21,450 nucleotides of DNA from contig DBFZTP010000123.1 of NCBI GenBank assembly GCA_048520025.1, forward strand, positions 1 to 21,450, written 5' to 3'. How positions within the stretch are numbered: position 1 is the first letter of the stretch; each line of letters opens with the position of its first letter. The stretch is from Aphodousia sp048520025 (lineage in GTDB: Bacteria > Pseudomonadota > Gammaproteobacteria > Burkholderiales > Burkholderiaceae_F). Positions 13,676 through 21,347 of the stretch are shown one piece after another. Below the pieces are notes generated by a model. It was not told the DNA's origin, did no database searches, and saw only the letters and a program-made list of their open reading frames with translations. The position numbers were made by a program, and so were the translations under genes.

Positions 13676-16345
13676 TTAGTGTTTATGAATGAGGGAGAAA
13701 ATCGCTTGTGTTAACGTCATGCCCTGCTTCATGGCGTGCTCAATTCGAGCCATGTCCGTGGCTTTGGTTGAATACAAAAGGCGTGAAAAATCATCAAAGC
13801 GGATTTGCAGAGTGGCCGGGGGCGTTGTTGGACTCATAAAGAGGCATTCCGCATAGGCGTTTTCTTCCATGCGAAGGGATTTAATGGCTCGCATCTCCCA
13901 AGGGGAGAAGACGACTTTTTTCTCTTTTTCTAAAAAGGCAATGGATTCCGGTTTTTGACGCAAAATGAAGCGCAAGTCAGCATTGGCAAGCGTTGCTTTA
14001 GCCGTTTCGTTTTTGTAATAGTCTTCAAAAGATTGCGTAATCGTGATGAACGCTGCGTTTTGTTTACGCGCACGGCGATAACCGTTTTCAATAAAGCTTG
14101 CAGCGTGGCGGTGAGACAACAAGTCCCACGCTTCATCAATCACAACCATCTTGCGTTGCGATAAATCGCCTTGCGTTAAGTCTTGAGTAATTAAGAAAAT
14201 GAGGCAGAGCAAAATCACGCTTTGTAAGCTCTTTCTGCTCTTTAACCCTTCAAGCTCTAAAACCATGAAGTTTGATGTGAAGTTCACGGTGCTTTTGCCA
14301 CAGAAGTAATGACCGTAAATGCCATGACGGGAGTAGGGTGTCAATTGCGTCGCTAAATCCAAAATCCGGCTGTCAGGCGTTAAAACCTTCCCTTCAATGA
14401 CGGCACCAGGGTCGGCAATACCACGACGCAAACTTCTAACTAAATCGGTGATGTCTGGCGTGACATTCGTGTTCTTCGCTTTCGTGAGGATGTGCAAAGC
14501 ATGTGCTTGAAGGACACTTAATAAAAAGTCGGAGAGCCCCTCATTGGGAGAGGCCATTTCAACAAGAATCGGGATTAAAAATCCCATGTCTTCTTTAATG
14601 TCACGGATGAGTTCAAAGGGGTTGATCACCAAGTAATGCACTTTCGTGTACTCAATCCATTGACCTTCTAAAAGATGAACGAGTTTTTTATACGATCCAC
14701 CCACGTCAATCACGTACGTTTTGCCACCCGTGCCCAAGTTACCGGTGATCAAGTCGTTGGTGAGCGCACTTTTGCCCGACCCAGAAGAACCCACAATCAC
14801 GGCATTGAAGTTCCCGACATTGGCAAAGATATCAATAGGGGTGACCTGCCCATGTCGACCGTTTAAAAGTAAAAGGGGAGTAATGCTTTCATCGCCGTCT
14901 CTTGCGCCCGTGCCTCGTAATTCGCCTAAGATCGGCACCATATGGCAGACATTGGTGAGCGTTTTCGTGCTAAAGCGCCGTGCAATCTTGATGTCCGTTG
15001 CAAAGGAGGGCGTCAATGTCATCGGAAGGCACGTTAAAAAGCTTTGTAAATGCATACAAGCGTCTTCTGAGACTTCGAGGTGAGCGCTTTTAAAAACGGA
15101 ACGCACCGCTTCGACCGCTTGGGTTTCAACGCCTTTGGGCGCAAACAAAAGCACTTGATGCGTCAGTTGAATAAGCGCACCGTTTTTCGCATATTCTTCC
15201 GTCACGATTTCATAGTCTTGGGCACGCTTTTTTAAGGACGGTAAGTAATGCGCCACTTCACTTGAAGCAATTTGCTTACTGCGAGCGGCCATCAGGTTGG
15301 CATGAGACTTTGTTTTCTCATAATTCGGAAACGCAATCGCAGTGGTAATCAAAAAGGGACACGGGATGTCTTCCTTATCACTTCCGATCCAATCTTTAAC
15401 TAACGGTAAAGCGTAGTCGGACGGATAGCCTTGGACCGACATACCGATTACGGTCACAGCCTTCTCCAAAGGGTTACTCTTAGCCTGATGAGTCGAAAAA
15501 GTCAGTCCTGTGTCTGTGATACGAATATGCGTATCACGGGCGAGCACTTGATGGGCGATGCAATCGACGGGGTTAGCAGAGAAAAGCGTTGAAGACCCCG
15601 TCTCATCTTTCAAAAAACTTTTTTGAGGGTTAGTGAGCACCTTCAGGGTTGCGAGTAAATCATCACGACTCCAAGTGTGCTGATAGAGATGAAACGTCTT
15701 TAAAGCCGCAATATGGCGATCACGTAGAGTTTTGAGTTTTTCTTTTTGAACGAACAAGTCTTCTCGCAAATGACTCGTAGGAATCACAACGGACACCCAA
15801 GCGCGGAAGTGGCGCATACGGAAAGTGCTGCCAGCGGTTAACGCTTCGTACGTACCGTTTTGCAAATAACGGGTGCGCTCCAGCGCTAAGGCTTCTAAGA
15901 CAGAGGCTTGTTCGGGGTATTGCGCAACGCAACTGGGCGTGCGACTGCATGAATAGGCACGAGTCGCCCAATCAATCGCGGGTGACGCAAAAAGAGAGAC
16001 TTGAATCCCGGCGCCAGAAGGCAATTCACTACTAAAAATGCTCTCAAGATGATGAGCAAGTTCAGGTGTTGCCCCTGTTTGAGGGGCAATTTCCAATACG
16101 TACCCTAAAGCTTCAACCGATTCACTATCTGTCGCATGAATTGTAAAAATTCCCTTATCAAGCTCCAAGCCAAAAGGTAAAAGACTGCCGAAGCGATCAA
16201 TGACGACACGTTTGGGATCACGGGTATTCATCGTTGAAGCTTCAATCGACACATTCGCACGTTCTTTAAGGGAGAGCATTTGGCGTTGCACCTGTCGTCG
16301 AAGGCGACGCATCCAATGAGCGGACTTCTTAAGTAAAGACACCAT
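13676..16345 (-). CDS. traC: TraC, VirB4-family secretion ATPase
   Basis: TraC is the VirB4-type ATPase that energises pilus assembly at the inner face of the cytoplasmic membrane. The 889 residues (F TraC 875) show the Walker A motif GSSGSGKS at 519-526, the Walker B motif KMVVIDEAWDLL with D737-E738, and a following ITQSFEDYYKN sensor segment. The N-terminal 450 residues form the VirB4 domain that binds other T4SS parts. It has no membrane segments. The TGAGGT element 6 bases before the ATG lies in the end of traV, 3 bases away, so the two are coupled. It is complete. Confidence 0.97.
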   Translation of the reverse strand: MVSLLKKSAHWMRRLRRQVQRQMLSLKERANVSIEASTMNTRDPKRVVIDRFGSLLPFGLELDKGIFTIHATDSESVEALGYVLEIAPQTGATPELAHHLESIFSSELPSGAGIQVSLFASPAIDWATRAYSCSRTPSCVAQYPEQASVLEALALERTRYLQNGTYEALTAGSTFRMRHFRAWVSVVIPTSHLREDLFVQKEKLKTLRDRHIAALKTFHLYQHTWSRDDLLATLKVLTNPQKSFLKDETGSSTLFSANPVDCIAHQVLARDTHIRITDTGLTFSTHQAKSNPLEKAVTVIGMSVQGYPSDYALPLVKDWIGSDKEDIPCPFLITTAIAFPNYEKTKSHANLMAARSKQIASSEVAHYLPSLKKRAQDYEIVTEEYAKNGALIQLTHQVLLFAPKGVETQAVEAVRSVFKSAHLEVSEDACMHLQSFLTCLPMTLTPSFATDIKIARRFSTKTLTNVCHMVPILGELRGTGARDGDESITPLLLLNGRHGQVTPIDIFANVGNFNAVIVGSSGSGKSALTNDLITGNLGTGGKTYVIDVGGSYKKLVHLLEGQWIEYTKVHYLVINPFELIRDIKEDMGFLIPILVEMASPNEGLSDFLLSVLQAHALHILTKAKNTNVTPDITDLVRSLRRGIADPGAVIEGKVLTPDSRILDLATQLTPYSRHGIYGHYFCGKSTVNFTSNFMVLELEGLKSRKSLQSVILLCLIFLITQDLTQGDLSQRKMVVIDEAWDLLSHRHAASFIENGYRRARKQNAAFITITQSFEDYYKNETAKATLANADLRFILRQKPESIAFLEKEKKVVFSPWEMRAIKSLRMEENAYAECLFMSPTTPPATLQIRFDDFSRLLYSTKATDMARIEHAMKQGMTLTQAIFSLIHKH

Positions 16346-16348
16346 TGA

Positions 16349-16864
16349 TTACCTCACTCGGACTTCACGAACGGATCGTTGATCGTCAAGAGGATGAAGG
16401 GTATTGGCATCATTGTTTTTTGGAACAACTAACGAATCAGGACTCCAAGAGGCAGCTTTGACCGTGACATGGATACGTTGTTCATCATGAAGGTCGCCTT
16501 CTTCATCAACAAAGGGGGCAATCCAAACGGTGAGAATTTCTTCTCTTTGTCGACGAGGTTGCATGGGCGAGACGGGGTGTTCATTTTCTTTTAAACCACC
16601 GTCTTTATCCATGGTTAATACAATGCGTTCAGTAATTTCGCCAGACGTGCGCTTTGGTTTTTCTCCGTCGCTCTTCGAGAAGGCGACGTTGCGTTTGTTG
16701 GTGCGTGATAACCCTTCATGAACTTGCGTCATCGAAGCGCATTGCGCAGGCATCTCTACCGAACACGCAAAATCCGATTGAGCATTTTCTAAACCGGTGA
16801 TTGAACTGCACCCAGTCAGCACCAAGGGGAAAACACTGATTTTCAATAATCTAAAACTAACCAT
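16349..16864 (-). CDS. traV: TraV, outer-membrane lipoprotein of the T4SS core
   Basis: TraV (VirB7-like) is a lipoprotein that joins TraK and TraB in the outer-membrane core complex. The protein is 171 residues, the same as F TraV, with the lipobox LTGC at 16-19 (lipidated Cys19). The early mature part FACSVEMPAQCASMTQVHEGL (33-53) is the conserved two-Cys TraV segment. Ahead of the conserved C-terminal WIAPFVDEEGDLHDEQRIHVTV the middle is hydrophilic. It starts 12 bases after the DsbC-like gene, with no clear ribosome binding site, and ends 3 bases before traC. Confidence 0.93.
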   Translation of the reverse strand: MVSFRLLKISVFPLVLTGCSSITGLENAQSDFACSVEMPAQCASMTQVHEGLSRTNKRNVAFSKSDGEKPKRTSGEITERIVLTMDKDGGLKENEHPVSPMQPRRQREEILTVWIAPFVDEEGDLHDEQRIHVTVKAASWSPDSLVVPKNNDANTLHPLDDQRSVREVRVR

Positions 16865-16876
16865 GAGTCACAGCCT

Positions 16877-17785
16877 TTAGTTTTTAAGAGGAGGTGTGTG
16901 CGTTAACTTTTGAGCAAGTTTTTGCGTTTCTTGCGCTTCTTTCATGCTATCAATGAGTTGCTCGCGGGTTAACGCACCCGTTGCACGCCTACCATCGGCA
17001 AAGAAAATCGTGGGCGTACCCTTAATCGCTAAGGTTTGCATGAGTTTTTCATTGGCTAGCACTGGGCTCACGCATTGGGCAGGTGTTTGTTCCAATGACC
17101 GTTTATTTACCATCACGTCTTCTAAAGCTTGGCTAGGGGTGGGTGCGCACCAAATTTGAGCCGATACTTCACGAGCCGTGGGGTGAAGCGTCACCAAGGG
17201 GGTTAAGAACGTATAAATGCGTACGTTATCTAACGTAGCTAGCGTTTCTTCAAGCTTGGCGCAATAGGGGCATAAGGGATCGGTGAAAACATAGAGGGTA
17301 TTTTGAGCGTCGCCTTTTTCACGAACAATGGCATTTTTGATGGGCAAGACTTTCACATCAATCATTTGAGCCAACGTTTTTAAGTCTTTCGTCAACTCTT
17401 TCTTTTCAACCATGTCAAACATCACTCCACCAAAGAGCCAGTAGCGAAAAAGCTTTGGCTTTTGCGGATCATTTTCACCGGTCAATGTGGTCTTTTGAAG
17501 AACCGCTTCATCGACATAAACAAAACTCACACCGGTGCCGAGAATCACTTCATAGAGTCCCTTAATGGGCGTTTGTCGAGCAAAACGCACACCGTTATTG
17601 GGGAATCCTGTTTGAAGGTTTTTCAGTACCTTGGTTTCAGACTCCGTCATTTGCATTTCAGGGAAATAGTGAGCCAAAGGACTTTGCGCCATGGTGTCCG
17701 TAATTGAAAAGTTCATAAAAAAGGTTCCTAAAAGAAGGGCTAAAGGAAAAGATTTAAAACTGGGCTTGTTCATTCTTTTAAACAT
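16877..17785 (-). CDS. DsbC-like periplasmic disulfide isomerase
   Basis: This 302-residue protein is an exported DsbC/DsbG-type thiol-disulfide isomerase. It has an N-terminal membrane or signal segment (about 13-33), a dimerisation domain with IKGLYEVILGTGVSFVYVDE (74-93), and a C-terminal thioredoxin fold with CPYC at 172-175, Cys213 and Cys238 as a second pair, and a cis-Pro loop KGTPTIFFADG near 255-265. F-type systems encode such proteins (TrbB in F) to fold the Cys-rich tra products; here the clients are probably TraN, TraU and TraH. The start overlaps the traB stop as TAATG; the second ATG four codons later would also give a signal peptide. I leave the gene symbol open. Confidence 0.92.
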   Translation of the reverse strand: MFKRMNKPSFKSFPLALLLGTFFMNFSITDTMAQSPLAHYFPEMQMTESETKVLKNLQTGFPNNGVRFARQTPIKGLYEVILGTGVSFVYVDEAVLQKTTLTGENDPQKPKLFRYWLFGGVMFDMVEKKELTKDLKTLAQMIDVKVLPIKNAIVREKGDAQNTLYVFTDPLCPYCAKLEETLATLDNVRIYTFLTPLVTLHPTAREVSAQIWCAPTPSQALEDVMVNKRSLEQTPAQCVSPVLANEKLMQTLAIKGTPTIFFADGRRATGALTREQLIDSMKEAQETQKLAQKLTHTPPLKN

Positions 17786-18972
17786 TAAAAAAGTGGTTTT
17801 TCGGTTTTAATCAAAGCGCTTTGGGTAATCACAATTTCCACTTGACGGCCGGCATCAATTTCTAAAACCGGGAAAATCTTGTCGGCAAGTTTCAAGTAGT
17901 AATCCGCGACACGCCCTAAAGCGTCTTGCATCCCATCGCCCAATCCTGCTTTCCAAGGATTGGTGACGGATTCCGTGACAGTGCCGGAGAAATGCGTTGT
18001 GGACTCCTGGGCAGCCAAGCTGACTGCTTTACCAAGGCCCGAAAGTGATCCCACGAGAAGGGCATTAGCAATCGCTTGACCCGAGCGCGTCACAACGCGG
18101 GCTTTGATCCCGGTTTTGCCGTCTTCTCCTGAAACGTAACCCGTGAGTTTCACATCGATCGCCATCCCTTTCTTTGTTAGGCAAGAGAGACGATCAAGAC
18201 GCACAAGCACGCGTTCACTCGATAAGTCCCCCGTGGCATTAGCCGTTACAAAGCAACGTTTAATATCGGATCGATAGCGATTAGGCAGTACCGCTGCGTC
18301 AGTCAGTTCCATTAAAAGGGGAACAGGGTTGCCGTTGGCTTGCCCTCCCGTCGGAGCATCCACACCATTAAGTAACCGAGCTTTAGCGAAAGTGCCTGTG
18401 ATCAAGAGCTCTTCACCGGACGTTTGCGGTGTACGGTTTCGAGCGACAGGATTTTTCTCAACTTTTTCTTCCTTGGGTTTAACATTGGCCACTTTTTTCA
18501 AAGCCAAGCGATTAACGGGTGCGCTTTGTTGAGGAATCCTTGGTGAGACGGAGGTACTGTGAGGAAACGCGGGACCGCCCTCCATAAAGTTCATTGCGTC
18601 TTGAGCTTCAAGCGCCAAAGTTTCTTGAGAGGCAAGGTTGCGTTGACGGCGTTTTTCATCCAACGCTTTTTGTTGAGCAACTTGTGTTTGCAAATCACGA
18701 ATCTCTTTTTGAAGAGAGTTCATCTGTGCGCCATAAGAGGCGACAAAATGCTCTTCCCCTAAACGACTATCGTTAATCTGAATGCGCGTGGTGGGCTTTT
18801 CTTTTGCTGGCATGACGTGGTCGTCTTGAGTGACATAAGCCATCACGACAGCGAGAAAAATGACGGCAACGAGCACAACAATAAGAAGTAACCATTGTTG
18901 GAATCGAACGGTGGTTTTCATAAATGGGGCAACAAAAAGGGCAATCCGATTAAAAAAATCGGGGACGTTCAT
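17785..18972 (-). CDS. traB: TraB, VirB10-like core-complex protein
   Basis: TraB spans the envelope from the inner membrane to the TraK/TraV ring. The 395 residues (F TraB 475) show a short cytoplasmic tail, one membrane segment (about 26-48), a coiled coil (about 83-113, SLQKEIRDLQTQVAQQKALDEK), a Pro-containing linker, and the VirB10-type beta domain from about 190 with LLITGTFAKARLLNGVDAPTG, NRYRSDIKRCFVTA and VSGEDGKTGIKARVV, ending GRQVEIVITQSA. No Shine-Dalgarno-like element precedes the ATG; it is 24 bases after traK. It is shorter than F TraB mainly in the linker region. Confidence 0.95.
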   Translation of the reverse strand: MNVPDFFNRIALFVAPFMKTTVRFQQWLLLIVVLVAVIFLAVVMAYVTQDDHVMPAKEKPTTRIQINDSRLGEEHFVASYGAQMNSLQKEIRDLQTQVAQQKALDEKRRQRNLASQETLALEAQDAMNFMEGGPAFPHSTSVSPRIPQQSAPVNRLALKKVANVKPKEEKVEKNPVARNRTPQTSGEELLITGTFAKARLLNGVDAPTGGQANGNPVPLLMELTDAAVLPNRYRSDIKRCFVTANATGDLSSERVLVRLDRLSCLTKKGMAIDVKLTGYVSGEDGKTGIKARVVTRSGQAIANALLVGSLSGLGKAVSLAAQESTTHFSGTVTESVTNPWKAGLGDGMQDALGRVADYYLKLADKIFPVLEIDAGRQVEIVITQSALIKTEKPLF

Positions 18973-18996
18973 TAAGTAAAGGAAGGAAATGGTCTT

Positions 18997-19827
18997 TTAT
19001 TGACGATCGACAGACGCACTTCTGACTAATCGACGAATGATGTAGACCGTACTGCTTTCACCGATGCGCAAATGGGGTTGAGTCATAGCGACGGCTAAAA
19101 CCCCTTGCTGATAAAACGATCGTTCAGAGAGAGTGATGGGGCGAAGGCCTTTATTTTGAAAACGAATGACTTTGGCGTCATAGTTTTCTGAAATGTATTG
19201 ACGAAGACAGTTCTCACCGCAGCGATTATTGACAGAGAAGCCTTCGGGGATTTCATTGCGCGCCATGGCAATCATCAAGTTTTTCAAGGCCTGCGGGAAA
19301 GTATCAGCGGTTTCAACGGGAAGCGCAGAAAGTCGTTCTTCAGTTGAGCTTTCTAACGCTGTGCGAGAAGTAACTTTTTCAGAAGTGGGAGTTTTCCCCT
19401 TAATCACGATTTCTTGACTCTCGATCTTTTGAGGAATGAGCGTCAAGGAGTGCGTTTGTTGTTGAGCTGTTGTCAAAAACAATGCTTGGGGTGTCTTTGT
19501 ACGCGGGATGACAAAAATCTGACCGTTTGTTTCATCGGTTTGAACTTCCAATTGCGTTTGATCGTAAATGGCTTGAACAATCTTTTGCCCTTGAATCGCA
19601 ATACGATTGGGGCCGGAGTCACTCACAGGAAACCCGGGCAAGGTGCGAGCAACGGTGCCGGATTCCATTGCTTTTTTGACAGCTCGCACGGGTTTGGGTT
19701 CATCGACAATGCCGAAATCGGCATTGGTCAAAGGTTCTTTAAGAACCAATGCAGGTACAGTCTCTGCCAAGACGGACTCAAAGCAGACAGACAACAAAAA
19801 AGAGGCAACAAGACGAATGTGTTTCAT
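18997..19827 (-). CDS. traK: TraK, VirB9-like secretin-type core protein
   Basis: TraK is the exported VirB9-like component of the outer-membrane core, associated with TraV and TraB. I choose the ATG at 19827 because it gives a regular signal peptide (KHIR, then a hydrophobic stretch ending VLA/ET); a second ATG at 19863 overlaps the traE stop as TAATG and would add 12 residues in front. The mature protein has an FVIPRT...ALFLTTAQQQTHSLTLIP beta segment near the middle, typical of TraK, and C-terminal QNKGLRPITLSERSFYQQGVLAVAMTQPHL, which matches the family C-terminal strand pattern. The predicted protein is 276 residues (F TraK 242). Confidence 0.9.
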   Translation of the reverse strand: MKHIRLVASFLLSVCFESVLAETVPALVLKEPLTNADFGIVDEPKPVRAVKKAMESGTVARTLPGFPVSDSGPNRIAIQGQKIVQAIYDQTQLEVQTDETNGQIFVIPRTKTPQALFLTTAQQQTHSLTLIPQKIESQEIVIKGKTPTSEKVTSRTALESSTEERLSALPVETADTFPQALKNLMIAMARNEIPEGFSVNNRCGENCLRQYISENYDAKVIRFQNKGLRPITLSERSFYQQGVLAVAMTQPHLRIGESSTVYIIRRLVRSASVDRQ

Positions 19828-19862
19828 AAAAGTGTTAGGGAGAATGGTTTCTGAAAAGCCCA

Positions 19863-20498
19863 TTAAGAGGCTTTGTTTTGTGTTTCTTCATGCGTCGCAC
19901 GATGACGAAGATCCACCTCATGCAAGGACTTCAAGTAAAGGCGGCCTGCAATGACTTGCAGTTTCATGACTAAACGTTTTTTCTCACGCAACGTTTCCTT
20001 TTGTCCAATGTAGTGAAGTCGGAAACCTTCAAAAATGACGGATAAGGCTTCGGGTTTCATATCGACTTGATCGATCACAAAGAAAGTACTTGCACGAAGG
20101 CGCTTGAGTTCAGCTGCCTTTTCTTTGAATGCAAGATCCATTTCACCAAAGCTTGCCGGTGTGACGTGTTGCAAAAGCGTTTTGCGATTAAAGTCCACGT
20201 TCTCTGGCGTGTTATTCATTGCAAGCGCTAAGAAGTCTCGTGCTACCAGCAAAAGATAATCATTAGAAACCTGTTGATTGGACAGTGTCACGGGCGACTC
20301 ATGCGTCAATGCACTCATGGGTAAAAGCACCGTGGTGACGGTTTGGTCACGTAATAAGACAGTGAGAGATAAGGCAAAGTTCACCGTCAAAGAAATGGCC
20401 AAAACACCAACCGTGGAACGTTTGAGTCCAAGTCTTGCGGCACGATTTTCAGAAATCAGTTCAAAGGCGTTCATAGGGCGATCAAAAGTACGAGTCAT
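19863..20498 (-). CDS. traE: TraE, VirB8-like inner-membrane protein
   Basis: TraE is a bitopic inner-membrane protein of the assembly platform, needed for pilus formation. The 211 residues (F TraE 188) include a cytoplasmic N-terminus, one membrane segment (about 28-49), and a periplasmic domain with LLVARDFLALAMNNTPENVDFNRKTLLQHVTPASFGEM (83-120), the TraE signature, and RLHYIGQKETLREKKRLVMKLQVIAGRLYLKSL toward the end. The start overlaps the traL stop as TAATG; Met9 is an alternative. Confidence 0.95.
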   Translation of the reverse strand: MTRTFDRPMNAFELISENRAARLGLKRSTVGVLAISLTVNFALSLTVLLRDQTVTTVLLPMSALTHESPVTLSNQQVSNDYLLLVARDFLALAMNNTPENVDFNRKTLLQHVTPASFGEMDLAFKEKAAELKRLRASTFFVIDQVDMKPEALSVIFEGFRLHYIGQKETLREKKRLVMKLQVIAGRLYLKSLHEVDLRHRATHEETQNKAS

Positions 20499-20788
20499 TA
20501 ACCGATAAATTCACGGCGATGAGAGGCCGGCAGACACTTGAAAAACTTGCACGGCAAATACCAATACAGAAGGTGAAGGCCGAAACCTGCGTGACGACCG
20601 ACTTTCAAACGTGTTAAGCCTTTTGCAAGAAAAACGCCTAAAAGGAGACCCAGCCAAAGATTTCCCAACAAAACTCCGATAGAAAATCCGAAAAAGAAAG
20701 CACAAACGACATCCAAGTCCCAAATGAAGAACTTGGTGCCAGCGTCCAACTCTCGAATGACAGGACAAAAATCGGAATGATTTTGCAT
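20498..20788 (-). CDS. traL: TraL, VirB3-like inner-membrane protein
   Basis: TraL is a small inner-membrane protein of the pilus assembly platform. It has 96 residues (F TraL 91). It shows an N-terminal amphipathic part (PVIRELDAGTKFFIWDLD), two close membrane segments (about 27-55), and a C-terminal YWYLPCKFFKCLPASHRREFIG, matching the family ending with L P and a basic tail. AAGGGGAG lies 10 bases upstream of the ATG in the 23-base gap after traA. It is coupled to traE through TAATG. Confidence 0.92.
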   Translation of the reverse strand: MQNHSDFCPVIRELDAGTKFFIWDLDVVCAFFFGFSIGVLLGNLWLGLLLGVFLAKGLTRLKVGRHAGFGLHLLYWYLPCKFFKCLPASHRREFIG

Positions 20789-20811
20789 GGCCGAAATCTC
20801 CCCTTAGGTTT

Positions 20812-21096
20812 TTAAATGACAGCGGAGATGATGCTTTCAATGACTGACGGCGCAATCAATAAGCACATGGCCGCAGCAATGCAACCGACAGCAGAAATGA
20901 TGCTGCCACGGATGACACCAACCCCCAAACCAATCAACAAAAAGACCAAAGCAATGGAACGGCCGAGATAGCCGTTGGTCCAACCTTTGACCATCGTGTA
21001 GAGGTCTTGGAATTCAGTGCCGTCAGTGCCGGCAAAGACAGGGGAAGACGCCACAAGGGCCGTCAAAGCGATACAAGAGATTTTTGAGAACTTCAT
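20812..21096 (-). CDS. traA: TraA, pilin precursor
   Basis: TraA is the pilin subunit, stored in the inner membrane and built into the pilus. I place the start at the ATG at 21096, which has an excellent GAGGA 5 bases upstream (21101-21105); an upstream in-frame codon at 21120 has none. The 94-residue precursor has a 22-residue leader ending SPVFA/GTDG and a mature part of about 72 residues with a hydrophilic N-terminus (GTDGTEFQDLYTMVKGW) and two membrane segments (about 47-63 and 69-86) around the short basic turn VIRGS. The mature length matches F pilin (70). The leader is far shorter than in F (51) and has a plain signal-peptide shape. It is the first gene of the operon and follows a likely mRNA stem-loop. 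Confidence 0.93.
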   Translation of the reverse strand: MKFSKISCIALTALVASSPVFAGTDGTEFQDLYTMVKGWTNGYLGRSIALVFLLIGLGVGVIRGSIISAVGCIAAAMCLLIAPSVIESIISAVI

Positions 21097-21124
21097 ATTT
21101 TCCTCAAATAAATTAATCAAAGTC

Positions 21125-21164
21125 CAAAAGCAAAATCACAATTGGAAAACGGCTTTTGCTTTTG
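21125..21164 (-). promoter_or_regulatory. Stem-loop in the traA leader
   Basis: Perfect 11-bp arms CAAAAGCAAAA (21125-21135) and TTTTGCTTTTG (21154-21164) are separated by 18 bases, and can be extended by GTC/GAC pairing with a three-base bulge. In the tra transcript the hairpin lies about 20 bases before the GAGGA of traA. The stem is AT-rich and no run of U follows directly, so a classical terminator is unlikely. A role in traA mRNA stability or in translation control is an inference. Confidence 0.5.
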
Positions 21165-21262
21165 AAGGACGCACTTTGCCTGAGAGCAAATGAAGAAAAC
21201 AAGATTAGGGTTTTTGATAGAAAATGCTTAAATGTTGAGCAAAGATGGTCGACTTTTCTTAT

Positions 21263-21306
21263 TTTTGCCACCAAACGATGACTTAATTCAGAGTTAGGTG
21301 GCAAAA
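21263..21306. repeat. Long inverted repeat upstream of traA (operator-like)
   Basis: The arms TTTTGCCACCAAAC (21263-21276) and GTTAGGTGGCAAAA (21293-21306) pair at 13 of 14 positions, with 16 bases between. The centre-to-centre spacing of 30 bases is close to three helical turns. It lies 157 bases upstream of the traA start and 28 bases from the FNR-type box. A dimeric regulator site, or part of a promoter, is likely; no protein can be named. Confidence 0.5.
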
Positions 21307-21333
21307 GTGCAGAAATGCCAATTGATAGAAGAT

Positions 21334-21347
21334 TTGATTTTTATCAA
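21334..21347. promoter_or_regulatory. FNR/CRP-family box TTGATTTTTATCAA
   Basis: The sequence fits the consensus TTGAT-N4-ATCAA of FNR, Anr and related anaerobic regulators at all ten defined positions, and the symmetry extends to ATTTGAT/ATCAAAT (21332-21338 and 21343-21349). It is centred about 245 bases upstream of the traA start. No clear -10 hexamer stands 30 bases further on either side, so the regulated promoter is not fixed. It could also serve a divergent gene beyond the window edge. Confidence 0.5.

Noticed and set aside
14721..15083. Open plus-strand frame of 120 codons
   Set aside because: It is the antisense of the Walker A part of traC; the opening follows from codon bias of the real gene.
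19414..19954. Two overlapping plus-strand frames of 146 and 115 codons
   Set aside because: They run antisense through traK and traE in two different frames at once, a typical shadow pattern, with no initiation signal.
20511..20855. Minus-strand frame of 114 codons covering traL
   Set aside because: It is the +1 shadow of traL and the end of traA; the traL frame matches a known family and the shadow is Arg/Ser/Phe-rich.
21113..21304. Minus-strand frame of 63 codons upstream of traA
   Set aside because: It covers the dyad-rich control region, has no ribosome binding site and no protein-like pattern.
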